DNA from: Russula earlei | Taxonomy: Eukaryota > Basidiomycota > Agaricomycetes > Russulales > Russulaceae | Length of the DNA: 38,446 nt | Direction: 5' to 3' | Assembly: GCA_025769875.1 (NCBI GenBank) | Contig: JAGFNK010000495.1 | Span: 1-38,446, forward strand | Part shown: positions 9,601 to 19,106 of the stretch, in pieces | Numbering within the stretch: the stretch's first letter is position 1 | Layout: every line of letters begins with the position of its first letter | Position numbers and translations under genes: made by a program | The notes under the pieces: generated by a model | Database searches by the model: none | Seen by the model: only the letters and a program-made list of their open reading frames with translations | Told to the model about the DNA's origin: nothing

Positions 9601-11563
9601 AGGGAAGAAATAATACTTGAGGGTGTTTGAGCTTTATCGCAAGCAGAAGAAACCCAATCTCCATGCAGTCAAGTGCTCTCTTGATGAAAAGCATAAGACT
9701 TGTATCTGTCTTAACACTATTCGTAACTGTGCTTCCAGTGGACATCAGAATGCCAGAAAGGCCCATGAATCTCAGCAGCTCCTCTCCACTGTGCAAGAAA
9801 ACATTCTCGTTGAATGGATTATTCTCCTTGCAGAAACTGGTCATTGCATCAGCAAACAAACATTATGGAAGAAAGGCGAGTTCATCAGTGGTCAGAAACC
9901 CGGTGAAACCTGGGTCCGAGTCTTCCTTTCATGCCATCCTGAAATTGTTCTTGGAAAGCCAAGCGGTTTGGATCCAAAGCGTGCACAGGCGTTCAACAGA
10001 CCTTCAGTCACCCGACATTTTGACCTCCTTGAGGCAATCATCAAAAAGTATGAGATTCCAGCAGAGAACATCTATAACATGGATGAGAGAGGGGTCCAGT
10101 GGGGTGGGGGTCGGAAGGCTCAGGTGCAGAAGTACTTCTTTCCTTGGAACAAGCGCCCAAGATACAAGCTTCACAGCGCCAACCTCAAGCTTGTTACAAT
10201 CGTGGAGTGCATTGCAGCAAATGGCGAATATATTAGTCCAGGGATCATTTTTGAAGGGAAACAGCAATACGAGCAGGCATGGTTTAAAGTGGATCCTACA
10301 ATATCATAAGTCTCTTTCAGAATTGATTCACATCCAAGCTTACAACACATTTAGCATTGGCCTTTCCGAGAATGGGTGGACCAGTGACTTCCATTGCCAT
10401 CAATGGTTCAAAGACACCTTTGTCCCCCAAGCAGAGAAATGAACATGTCAGGGAAATCAATCTTGCTCATCTACGATGGCCATGGATCACATGAGAAGCA
10501 TGAACTACTCTGTCTTGCAAAGGAGCACAACATCATACTTTTCTCACTCCCACCGCATACAACCCACAAGCTACAGCTGCTCTGATGTTGGTGTTTTCGG
10601 TCCATTTGCACATGCATGGATTGATAGATGCAATGACTACATGGAAGAATTCATGGAAGAGATTCAAAAAGATCAGTTTGTTAAACACTATATGGAAGTA
10701 CGACAGTGAACCTTCAAGGACACAACAATCTGTGCGCATTCAGAAAGACCGGGATTTGGCCAATCAACGGCGATGTCTTCTCCAATGCAGACTTTGCACC
10801 AAGTATACACACATCCAATAGTGCCTGTGATGTTCCTGACAGTTATCCCGTACACACTGATGCTTGGCCTGATCATCAATCATGGTCTGATGATGACCCA
10901 ATCTCTGCAGATGAAGATATCAATGACAACGAGGGGGATGACAAACAGAGGAGACAAGCTCACCAAACCATGGCATCATCATCCTCAGCTTGTTTCTACT
11001 CCAAGGTTCCTAAACCTGTCTGCTGTGGACGCAATACAGAAGCTTATGTTTCTGCACTCGAGAACCAAGTTGCTGCACTGCGCCGGGAGAATGAAGAACT
11101 TGTGGCCCATGCTACCTTGGCATATGATCATGTTCGGGCTCTCAAACACCACCTGAACACGAAGGTACCAGGTTCAAAGCAAAGGAAGTTGAATACAGAC
11201 TCACAATGGCTTAACTCGGAAGAAGGACTGGCACAGTGTGAAAAGCATGAGGCTGAAGAGAGAGCTGAAATGGAGCGAAAACAAGCAAGAGCAGATGAAT
11301 GGCAGGCTGTGGAGGATGTGCGGCGACGGCAGCGCAAGCAAATGGACCCTAATCAGCCGTTCATCAGTGCACTGAACAGCCAAAAGAAGGCTGATCTGCA
11401 AGACATTGCATATAGTCTGGGGCTAGATATCAAGGGAAAAGTGGAGGAAATCAAGTCAAGGATCAATGAATACTTCAATGCTCATGAAGACGTATGCACC
11501 AGTCTCGTTATATTGGCCTTTTCCCACAGCTCACACAACAAAACCATCAAATGCCTTCCATGA
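9590..11563 (+). pseudogene. Pogo/Fot1-like DDE transposase, decayed
   Basis: Remnant of a Tc1/mariner-superfamily transposase with a CENP-B-type DNA-binding region followed by a DDE_1 catalytic domain. Visible in order: N-terminal helix-turn-helix region (ELYRKQKKPNLHAV); Tc5-type helix-turn-helix (LLSTVQENILVEWIILLAE, WVRVFLSCHPEIVLGKPSGL, at 9760-9970); first catalytic Asp in NIYNMDERGVQ (10070-10100); second in LLIYDGHGSHEKHE (about 10465-10510); third in DVGVFGPF (about 10583-10610); then a coiled coil (YVSALENQVAALRRENEEL) and a SAP-like C-terminus (LNSQKKADLQDIAYSLGL, 11380-11475). Frameshifts occur near 9605, near 10305-10440, near 10573 and near 10710. All three acidic residues survive, in different frames. 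The coiled coil plus SAP-like tail is a common arrangement in fungal members, from family knowledge. Confidence 0.85.
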
Positions 11564-12122
11564 CTGCTCCTTTGCAATTCACAACCCCCACTAACCAACA
11601 TACCCCTCAATTGCATATACCGGCACCTACATTGAGTGCTCCTGGTCCGTCAAAGTGGCTGCATTTGCAGCCAATGACATCATGTTACATTGCTCATAAT
11701 CCACCCAATTATTATAATGTTAATACTTAGTCTTCAACACATTAGCCTTGATTCTTACTGTTATATAGCTGTTAATGCTTTGCATTGTACCATACCACAT
11801 CTTCAATATCGTAGATACAGTATTGTAGATATCAAGCGAAGATAATCACAGCAGAGCTGAGATTGAATTCGGCATGCAGGAACCGTGACCAACGTGACTG
11901 AAACTGTTCAAAAGCCTACCTTTTGGTATACCCTCAGACCAGCATTGCACTGCCACTTACACAGTTGGCTATACTTGTGTTTTTACTACGTTAAAGTCTA
12001 GGTACGAAGCATATATACACTGTCAAGAAAGCCGAAGACCAGTAGTCATTAGGACCCACATTTCCAAGACACCTGTTCAAAATTTGTTCAAACACCTACC
12101 CAGTGATAGTAAACTTCTTAAT
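11564..12122. other. AT-rich tail of the pogo-like element
   Basis: No gene. Just after the transposase frame there is a Pro/Thr-rich run, then AT-rich DNA. A short imperfect repeat, TATCGTAGATACAGTATTG followed by TAGATATC, lies near 11805-11835. No terminal repeat matching 9393-9410 was found. Confidence 0.35.
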
Positions 12123-12456
12123 GACAGGCAAGTCAAGTCTACTTATAGTCAACTTAGCAGGCAATAAAGGTAAAATATTCCAAGTGCTGAGTAGGCAATG
12201 TTTGTGACCTTAAATTATTTTACATAAGTAATGACATAAGTAGAGCATGAAAAATGTGACCAAAAAGGTTAGCCTGGCTAAAAGTTGTGCCAGAATGAGT
12301 AGACTGTCCTTATTAACCTTTTGGTCACATTTTTCATGATTTACATATGGTGTAATATAATTTATGGTCACAACAGTGCCTACTCAGCACTTGGAATATT
12401 TCACTTTTATTGGGCCACTGAGTTGACTAAAAGCAGACTTGACTTATCCTCCTGTC
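12123..12456. mobile_element. MITE-like foldback element, 334 bp
   Basis: Two long inverted arms, 12123-12270 and 12315-12456, face each other across a loop of about 44 bp. Matching segments include AAGTCAAGTCT / AGACTTGACTT, ATATTCCAAGTGCTGAGTAG / CTACTCAGCACTTGGAATAT, and CATGAAAAATGTGACC / GGTCACATTTTTCATG. Arms are about 85-90 per cent alike with small indels. There is no coding sequence. The outer ends (GACAGG / CCTGTC) are approximate, and I could not identify a clear target duplication, so the superfamily is open. Confidence 0.75.
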
Positions 12457-12507
12457 CATCATGTTAGTGACAGTAGAAAAGTTTTTTTACAAATCATGTG
12501 CTGCTTC

Positions 12508-12618
12508 TGTTGGAAAATTGGGAGAGTGATTACAATGGATTTTATTTCATTATGTTCTTGTTATATTTAAATATAATGCAATAAAATCCATCATAATCAC
12601 CCTCCCAATTTTCCAACA
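12508..12618. mobile_element. Small hairpin element, 111 bp
   Basis: A near-perfect foldback: TGTTGGAAAATTGGGAG at the left end matches CTCCCAATTTTCCAACA at the right end, and pairing continues inward through GTGATTA.ATGGATTTTAT for about 45 bp. The arms are separated by an AT-rich loop of about 20 bp. The size and shape fit a MITE. No target duplication is obvious. Confidence 0.65.
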
Positions 12619-12959
12619 TCACACATGTGAATTGCAATCACAATATGCAAATTTGCAAATCTGGCAGGAAAACAGGCTCATAATTTAAAAAAATAGTTAA
12701 TCAAGGTATATGTCCCTTTCATCACACCTGTCCCCCAGAAATTCCCAAAATCCAAGTTCAAGTTCAAGATTCAAGAATTCTCAGTTGGTAAAAGGGGCCT
12801 GACACTTTAAGCTCCAATGTGAGCTCAGCACACAAGCTGTGCCATCAGCACATTGTAGCAGCTTGTGTATTCATATTTGATGTTTTGTCCTTATGTGTGA
12901 GTGCCTCAAGAACCATGTGATGTTGTTTAGAATTAACAAGGTAAGTGGGTGCTTAAAAT

Positions 12960-13206
12960 TGTTGGACGTGCAGCCGCTAAGTGCCACGCGAATGGACAAT
13001 CTGGACCGTACGTGTAAATAATTCGAATTTAGTTATCGTTTGTTTTCCCTCAGTCTTTTACACACAAGACTGAGGTCAGTACTACACCTTCCTTTACATT
13101 CCTTTATAGCTAATACTGTACATAGCCCTTATTCCATAGGTTAGCATACTAACCTGAATACAGTCTTTTACACACAAGACTGAGCCCTTATTCCATAGCT
13201 CCAACA
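12960..13206 (+). repeat. Solo LTR-like repeat, copy B
   Basis: 247 bp bounded by TGTTGGA ... TCCAACA, the usual TG...CA form of an LTR with inverted ends. It is flanked by AAAAT (12955-12959) and AGAAT (13207-13211), an imperfect 5-bp duplication. Inside are the same elements as copy A: hairpin CTCAGTCTT/AAGACTGAG at 13049-13074, its second copy at 13161-13184, small hairpin AGGTTAG/CTAACCT at 13138-13155, and a tag GCCCTTATTCCATAG present twice (13125-13139 and 13184-13198). The tag differs from that of copy A, yet is identical to its own partner. A TIR element of DNA-transposon type is the alternative reading. Confidence 0.65.
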
Positions 13207-13830
13207 AGAATAGTGAATTTAGGATGCAAAGGTGGAAGTCCCAAGGGCATGACAATTGGTATGCAGAAGTGAGGAGTGGGACTCAATGGCATGCATGAGG
13301 GGACCAAGCAGGAGATTACTCTCTCTTGGCCTTTGCTCATTTTTCTTTGAGCCTTTTTAAGTACATCTTCATGCCTACAATACTTGTAAGTACTAGTCAT
13401 AAAATTTTGCTATGTAGTATAAAATTTCTTCTGAGTCACATAAGTAAATATTGCCTTTGTGGCCTTCAGCTGTGGCATTGAGCTTGCACTCTTGGTGAGC
13501 TCCATGTGTCCTTAAGACTTTTTTGTCAGTACCCATATGTGAGACATTCAAATAAAAACTTCTTTTAGCTTTTTAACTTTTTAGCATGTGCAATCAGAAA
13601 CAAATGGGATGGATGCTGGATCAAGGCAAAGAGTTACTTGGAACAACTTTCCCCCACAAAGGGGGAGATCCAAAAATTCTATTCCGGGCCCTTTTGGGTC
13701 CGGAGGCGTAGCGCGTCACACCGCGAAGGTGTTTCGCATGTCTTCACCTTTGGTGGAGCAAAATCCACCATAGAAGAAACATCAATAAATAACTGTTCTG
13801 TGACATGGGAGCAGTGCATTGTGTTTGGGG
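13207..13830. other. Spacer with GC-rich hairpin cluster
   Basis: No gene recognised. Most is AT-rich, but 13655-13775 is a GC-rich island with several short inverted repeats (CCCCC/GGGGG at 13660-13674, CCGG...CCGG, GGTGGA/TCCACC at about 13753-13770). A 61-codon frame crosses it without a known domain. From 13831 the sequence matches the 3' flank of the other F-box units. Confidence 0.35.
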
Positions 13831-13936
13831 ATATTATACGAGGTTAGAAAGATATGAAACCTGAGTAGTGATACTGGAACTAGGGTCAGACTAATTGGAT
13901 GTAAAGCATTAAGAACTCACCCATCCTGCCTCAGTG

Positions 13937-15364
13937 CTACAATAAATTACCGTCTCCCTGATGATAAACTACTACAGGGTTACCAGAGAGTTGTCGTGCG
14001 GCGACGAATCGCCGAATAAATCTCGGAACAAATTCCTGTGGCCGGAGGCCGTTCAAGAAAATGTTGCGTAGCGCAGGTAACACTTCTGTTACCCTTTCTT
14101 CCGCGAGCTCTTCCAGCGCTTGGCCAATATGTCGCGCAACTTGATCGGATAGGTGCAGATCCTTCACAGCAGTGAATGGGTCCAGGAGTTCCAGCCATTG
14201 GGTCGTTTCCATGTCATCTTTCCATTGTGATCGTGAATGTCCAATGTCGAGCCGTACCAAGGCGAAGAGGAGAAGCAAGGATGAGCAGCAGACCTGGGCC
14301 AGCGACGAAAGCTGATAATCCAAGTCTCTGCACCTGATTTCCAAAGAGAATTTCGGAAGGTGATCGGTTTCACTGAACATTGCAAATCGGATTGCACGAC
14401 CGGAAGGGTACACAGATGCTCTGTCACATGCCTTGAACGATTCTGCATGACTGATCAACCGGTGAAGTTGTGGAACGACAAAGTCGAGGTCCATGAAGAA
14501 TGTTATTTCGAATCTGCTGAGAAGGGGAGTCTCGATTTGGGCCAGTACTTCCTCCAAATACTCGTGAACACCTTTGAAATGAAGATACGTGAGAGCGGGG
14601 AGGATGGAGCGTGTGAACGGAGGAGGTCGAGTGGCAGGATCAGGGCGAGGTCGAGGGGATCGGAAGCGAAGGCGAAGGATTTCAAGTCTGGGCATGACCA
14701 ACAGGGCGGTGACCAAAGCCTGGGGTGAAATGTAACCCGAATGGGGAATATTCCAAAGGGAGAGAACGACAAGGTGATGGGCAGACGAAAGTAGTTTCTG
14801 CAATCCCGGAAACGAACAATTTCCCAACACGAGCCCTCGCAGAAGTGGGGCGGATCCGCCTAATAACGAACGCGGTAGGGACGTCGACATACTTTCCTCC
14901 ACCACAACGTGCAGGAATGTCAGCTCCGGGAATGGTTTTCGCATGGCCGCTGCCAATTTTTCCAGATGCGAAGTCGGAATGCGCCGCAAGGTGATTTCAC
15001 ATATGTGATGGCGGTGCTCTGACTCGAGGGCAGAAACTATGTTTCCCCAGAAGTCGACGTATGATTTCGAGGATGGATATGTCGCGAGACCTTGGCTTAT
15101 CACCATCGGCAAGACTGGCCACACGTCCAGCATCTCAGATATCGGTCGGCTTCCTGCGTACACAAGTCGCAGGTTTAGGCGGCGTGGGTGCGCGAACACG
15201 ACATACCGCCACGCTTGACACACATGGACCAGTGTAAGCCATTTATTTGTCGCCATTTCTATTTCTGAATGACGGACGCAGAAGTCGAAGATTTCTACAA
15301 GGACATCATCGGGCAGCGTGTTGATTGTCACAAGGTCTAAGACCGATTAGTCAGTGGTCGTCAT
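13937..15364 (-). pseudogene. F-box/LRR-type protein with early stop
   Basis: Close paralogue of the gene at 4471-5937. The family start ATG is at 15364-15362, but codon 6 is TAA (15349-15347) where the intact copy has CAA, a single C-to-T change. The frame is then open for 464 codons. It contains NTLPDDVLVEIFDFCV, LTLVHVCQAWRYVVFAHPRR, LNLRLVYAGSRP, LLGGSAPLLRGLVLGNCSF, RSILPALTYLHFKGVHEYLE, FEITFFMDLDFVVPQLHRL and FIRRFVAARQLSGNPVVVYH. The first ATG after the stop (15256) would remove the F-box core. So it is a very young pseudogene, or it uses a start I cannot see (upstream exon or non-AUG start). Apart from codon 6 there is no break. Confidence 0.75.
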
Positions 15365-16444
15365 GGACACTGCAAAAGACATACATGCACGACCTTTCGA
15401 CGAGGTTTGGGAGGGACCACCAATCGCCGTCGAGGAGCGGGAGGCGTAAGGCAAAAATGACTGGACGAAGCCATAGAGTAACGAGAAGACGTGATAACAG
15501 AGAGCCCAAAGACGACTGTGTCGTGTCAGGTTTAGTTACTTCTAGAATGGCGAGTATGAAGGCGTACGGGCGGAAGTTCATCAGTCAGGACGTAATGTCT
15601 GGGGTGAGGTTGTCGTCTGGAGATACCCACCAGCCACCAGCGACGACACTCTCTGGGCGAACTGAACAATAAAGAGGCGCCCGTTCACGCCCTACGGCCT
15701 GAGGTTACAACGGTATTGATTGACTTAGTAGGCGAGGCACAGGGTTGGTAATGTGGGACATCTAGCAGCACGCTGTATTCGAATTTTAATTTCGACTGGT
15801 GATCCCAGGCTCGGCGGTGTCCGAGGCGGCCGCTCTTCTGCCTCTGAAATCATCTATGTCTTGCATTAGGATTTGTGCTCTACACATTCTCCGATGAACC
15901 GAATGTGTTTGGTACCACGCACCAGAATTGAAGCGCCAGTCCCGTGTTTCATTGTTCCCTGCAGGTATTTCACTTGCCAACTTCTGCAAGTCATTGCCAA
16001 ACCTCAATTGCACATCCCCCCGCTTTTGAGGAATCCCTTAAACTGACTCGGGGTCCGAGCGTCCATGTCGTCCCAAGGCTGACTTGAGCCATATTGCTTT
16101 GCGCACCATATTGTAAATGCAAAAACCCAATCACGTCACGCGATAGCGATGAGTGGACGTGGGATGAAGGCTTCCTCGGTGGGGGATGGAGATGCCATTC
16201 TGCGAGAGAGTTGGACGCTGAAATGGAGGCGAAGCTTTCTTCTCCAGGTGGGTCTCCTAATTGCTCTTCGTGATCATTGTTTCGACTGTATTTCTTACTG
16301 AGTTTGATCATCTGTACAAGCGCGTCTTGCTGTGCATCTTTTACTGACCAGATTCCAGAACCAAAACGTGCCAGTATTCAAAGGACTACATCACTGTTAG
16401 CATGCTCACAGCTTTTGACTTTTAGTAGTGGGTTGGATGATCAA
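15365..16444. other. 5' flank of the fourth F-box copy
   Basis: No gene recognised. 15505-15620 and 15870-16415 match the 5' flank of the intact F-box gene (about 6065-6160 and 6250-6660). 15660-15860 is unmatched. The resemblance fades about 30 bp before the copia insertion. Confidence 0.4.
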
Positions 16445-16449
16445 GAATT
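16445..16449. other. Target site duplication GAATT, left
   Basis: GAATT here and at 25618-25622 directly flank the two copia LTRs. A perfect 5-bp duplication is the expected result of retroviral-type integration. Confidence 0.9.
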
Positions 16450-16834
16450 TGTTGAACCGGAACCCAAACGGATCAAAGAAGGCAAAGACCTTCATACAAG
16501 GTTCAAGATCCGCTCATAGATGTTACATGTTAGACAGAACTTTAGTATATGCGCTTATGGCAATAGGGTTACGCATAGTACGCTATCTATCACAAGATGC
16601 AGCCTTATGCTGCATCTAGAACATATCCACATCACGCGTCACTTAATGCGCGATATAGTGGACACCTGTAGTCACCTCTTTTGGACTTAGGAACAGCCCT
16701 GGGTCATAGAGGTATAAATACCATACTTGTAGACAAGTATACACATCGCTCTACACCCCAATATCACTTGAGCATTAGCACAACCTCTAAGGTGGGTTGC
16801 TTAGCCTGTTAGCTGCGCTCTATGCTGTGCAACA
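16450..16834 (+). repeat. Copia 5' LTR (385 bp)
   Basis: Begins TGTTGAACCGG and ends GCTGTGCAACA. The TATA-like GGTATAAATACC at about 16710-16721 would drive element transcription. It also contains the inverted repeat ATGCAGC...GCTGCAT near 16597-16616. It differs from the 3' LTR at six positions. Confidence 0.95.
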
Positions 16835-16849
16835 GGTTATGGGCCCTGC
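16835..16849 (+). other. Primer-binding site, initiator tRNA-Met internal type
   Basis: GGTTATGGGCCCTGC follows the 5' LTR directly. It is complementary to the anticodon arm of eukaryotic initiator tRNA-Met (GCAGGGCCCATAACC, anticodon CAT in the middle), not to a tRNA 3' end. Drosophila copia and yeast Ty5 are known to prime from a half-tRNA-iMet in this way. Confidence 0.8.
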
Positions 16850-17003
16850 AAGCCATGTGCCTTCATCAGCTGCAACTGATGGCAAAGCATCCCTGAAGCC
16901 TGCATGCTGCGGCGAGCTAGTCTACCCTATGGGGAGACTATGTTGGCTTGTTTAATACAAATACTCTTACTGACGACCTCTAAGCCCTCTTCTAACAGCT
17001 ACA

Positions 17004-18180
17004 ATGTTGTCGTCTCAACCCTCTGCCCCTGTTGTCCCCATCCTCGATGGTGCTAACTATGGTATTTGGTCAAAGGCTATGAAAGCCTACCTCATGTCCG
17101 TTGGACTGTGGGGTTATTGCAATGGCACTTTTGAACTGCCTACCATCCCTGCCCTTCCTCAGGTGCCTCTTCCCGAAGAGATTGCTGCCCAGGCTGTCGC
17201 TCTGGCAGCTGTGAAAGAATGGAACAAAGGGAATGATATGGCAGTCAGTCATATGGTCCTTAGATTGAGCATCGCGATCCAACAAGATCTTACGTCTTTG
17301 GATAACACTGAGACCATCTGGAATCACCTAGATACCCTTTATGGTACGGCGACTACCACCAGTATCTATAAGGACTTTAAAGAAGCCATCTCCATCCGCA
17401 TTAACCCGAGCCAGCATCCTGGCCCACAAATGGATCGGATACATGCTGCGTTCCAGCGCCTCACCGCATCCTCCCTTATCATTCCTGACGCCTTACAGGC
17501 AGCTCATCATGCTTGCAGCTATTCCCTCGAAATGGGAAATGCTTGTCCACATCGTCACTCAGAACTATGAACTAGACGATCTTAGTCCAAAACATGTGTG
17601 AGAGGCTATTGTCTCTCAATATCAAACTGAGATCAATCGTGGAACAAACAAGAAGCACAGCGCGCAGAAGCTTTCAGCTGTCAAGTGCAAGCACGGTGAC
17701 CCTTCCTTCTCCAATCAGCAGCAGGGCAATAAGCCCAAGCGCGATGAAGATAAGGACAAGCGCCAGCGCGGCAAGCGCGGCAGCAAAGGAAAAGGGAAAG
17801 GCAAGGAGAAGGCTGATAGCAGCCATGGTCCCGGACACTCCCACATTGCGGACGTTGCCGCACTTCCACTCCCGACCATTACCACCATCGCCCATCTGGG
17901 TCCTTCGGGGATCCAACAACAGTACCGTCCCGACTGCGACTGACCCTCGCAAACGCACTCATGGCCCTTACAAGGCCTTAAACAAAGCGCTTGATCTTGC
18001 TGACGATCTTGGAGTAACTCCCACTATACAGACAGTCAAGACCCTCGAGCAGCGGATCTTGACTCAATCCGCTGCCTCGACAAGTGCAGTCAAACTCCCG
18101 TCGCCCGTCCTTGAGCCTATGGACCAGGACGATAGCGACTTCAGCGCAAACAAACACGTCGGATTTATTCAACATATATG
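17004..18180 (+). pseudogene. Copia gag region, broken
   Basis: Gag forms the particle that packages the RNA. The ATG at 17004 begins MLSSQPSAPVVPILDGANYG, followed by the family-typical NYGIWSKAMKAYLMSVGLWG and later WNHLDTLYGTATTTSIYKDF. A frameshift near 17500-17515 moves to the next frame (MLAAIPSKWEMLVHIVTQNY). This frame meets a TGA at 17599-17601 in SPKHV-stop-EAIVSQ that fits CGA changed to TGA. It goes on through a Lys/Gly-rich basic stretch (GKRGSKGKGKGKEKADSS) and shifts again near 17940 into an acidic tail (LEPMDQDDSDFSANKHVGF). I could not find a CCHC zinc knuckle in any frame. Confidence 0.8.
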
Positions 18181-18232
18181 ATGGTATCCCAGAAGGTGCT
18201 GCCACCCCTGAGCGTGCTCCGACTCCAGTCGG

Positions 18233-18698
18233 ATGAAGCAGCTTGATTGGGGCAGCGACCCCGAAGATAACGAAGCGTGCGTGCACCTCCCTCTCTCCTT
18301 TCACTCGCTAAAGAACCTATTAGCATCTCCCCAGCCCCAAAGCAGGCTAGATATGTTTAATAAGTGTTTGCTTGTATCATACAATGTACAAATTAGCGAA
18401 GGGACTACTTCCCTTCAAAGTGAATGTAACAAAAATTGTTCGAGATGTAGAGGAAAGCACAACTTGAGTAAAATGGGATCCTTATGGCTCCTTGACTCTG
18501 GCGCGTCCGCACACTTCACCTTCAAAATAAAAGACTTTATAGAGTATACGCCGGCTTTGCTGCACGAAAGATCCCCTGTTAAAACTGCCGATAACACTAT
18601 ATATGTGGAAGGCAAAGGCACTGTGTTGCTTCGGCACACTGTCAACTCTAAAACGGTTGTCACGCGCATTTCTCCTGTTCTCTATATTCCGAAAATTA
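18233..18698 (+). pseudogene. Copia protease region, cut by nested element
   Basis: The aspartic protease active site is LWLLDSGASAHFT (Asp codon at 18494-18496). Downstream family sequence (VKTADNTIYVEGKGTVLL, VTRISPVLYIPKI) runs up to the TA at 18697-18698, where the long-TIR element begins. The frame continues on the far side at 21049 with NTRILSMGEFLQQGM. Between the gag remnant and this frame another shift is needed near 18180-18240. Confidence 0.85.
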
Positions 18699-19106
18699 TT
18701 GCCATTTTCAGTGCACTTGGCGGAGCTTGAATTCCACCCAAATCGGCGCAGAAACCCCCTCAAACATGTGGGATGAATATCTCCCTCAAAACAGCTTCAA
18801 TTCATATGAAATTTATTGTCCCTGAATCGCCTGAATGAGGGCTAGGCAGCCCCATTGTTTCCATGAGATTTGAGTGAGAATTGGTGGAGCTGGACTCAAG
18901 CCACCTCCACATGTGTATTAGATGAATTACAACTCAAAATCATGGTCTATATCCATTATTTTTCCCTCATGTTGTACCCATGGGCTGTCTTGAGGCAGCC
19001 CCATAGTGTTTTTGACTCAAGTGCTGTGGTGTGCAACATTATTTCCAGTGTGATTGGAGTCACAGCCAGCCACTCATCACCCCTCTCGCCTCTCGATTCT
19101 GACCAT
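18699..19106 (+). repeat. Left terminal inverted repeat
   Basis: Reads TTGCCATTTTCAGTGCACTT inward. Pairs with 21046-20640. The pairing ends at about CTGACCAT (19100-19106). Confidence 0.9.

Noticed and set aside
9393..11830. Terminal inverted repeats of the pogo-like element
   Set aside because: TACAGTAAACC at the left looks right for the family, but the only similar motif on the right (TACAGTATTG near 11817) does not pair with it.
15331..15331. GTG at 15331 as start of the fourth F-box gene
   Set aside because: Nuclear genes of fungi seldom use GTG, and the paralogues start at an ATG 11 codons upstream; the apparent start only reflects the stop at codon 6.
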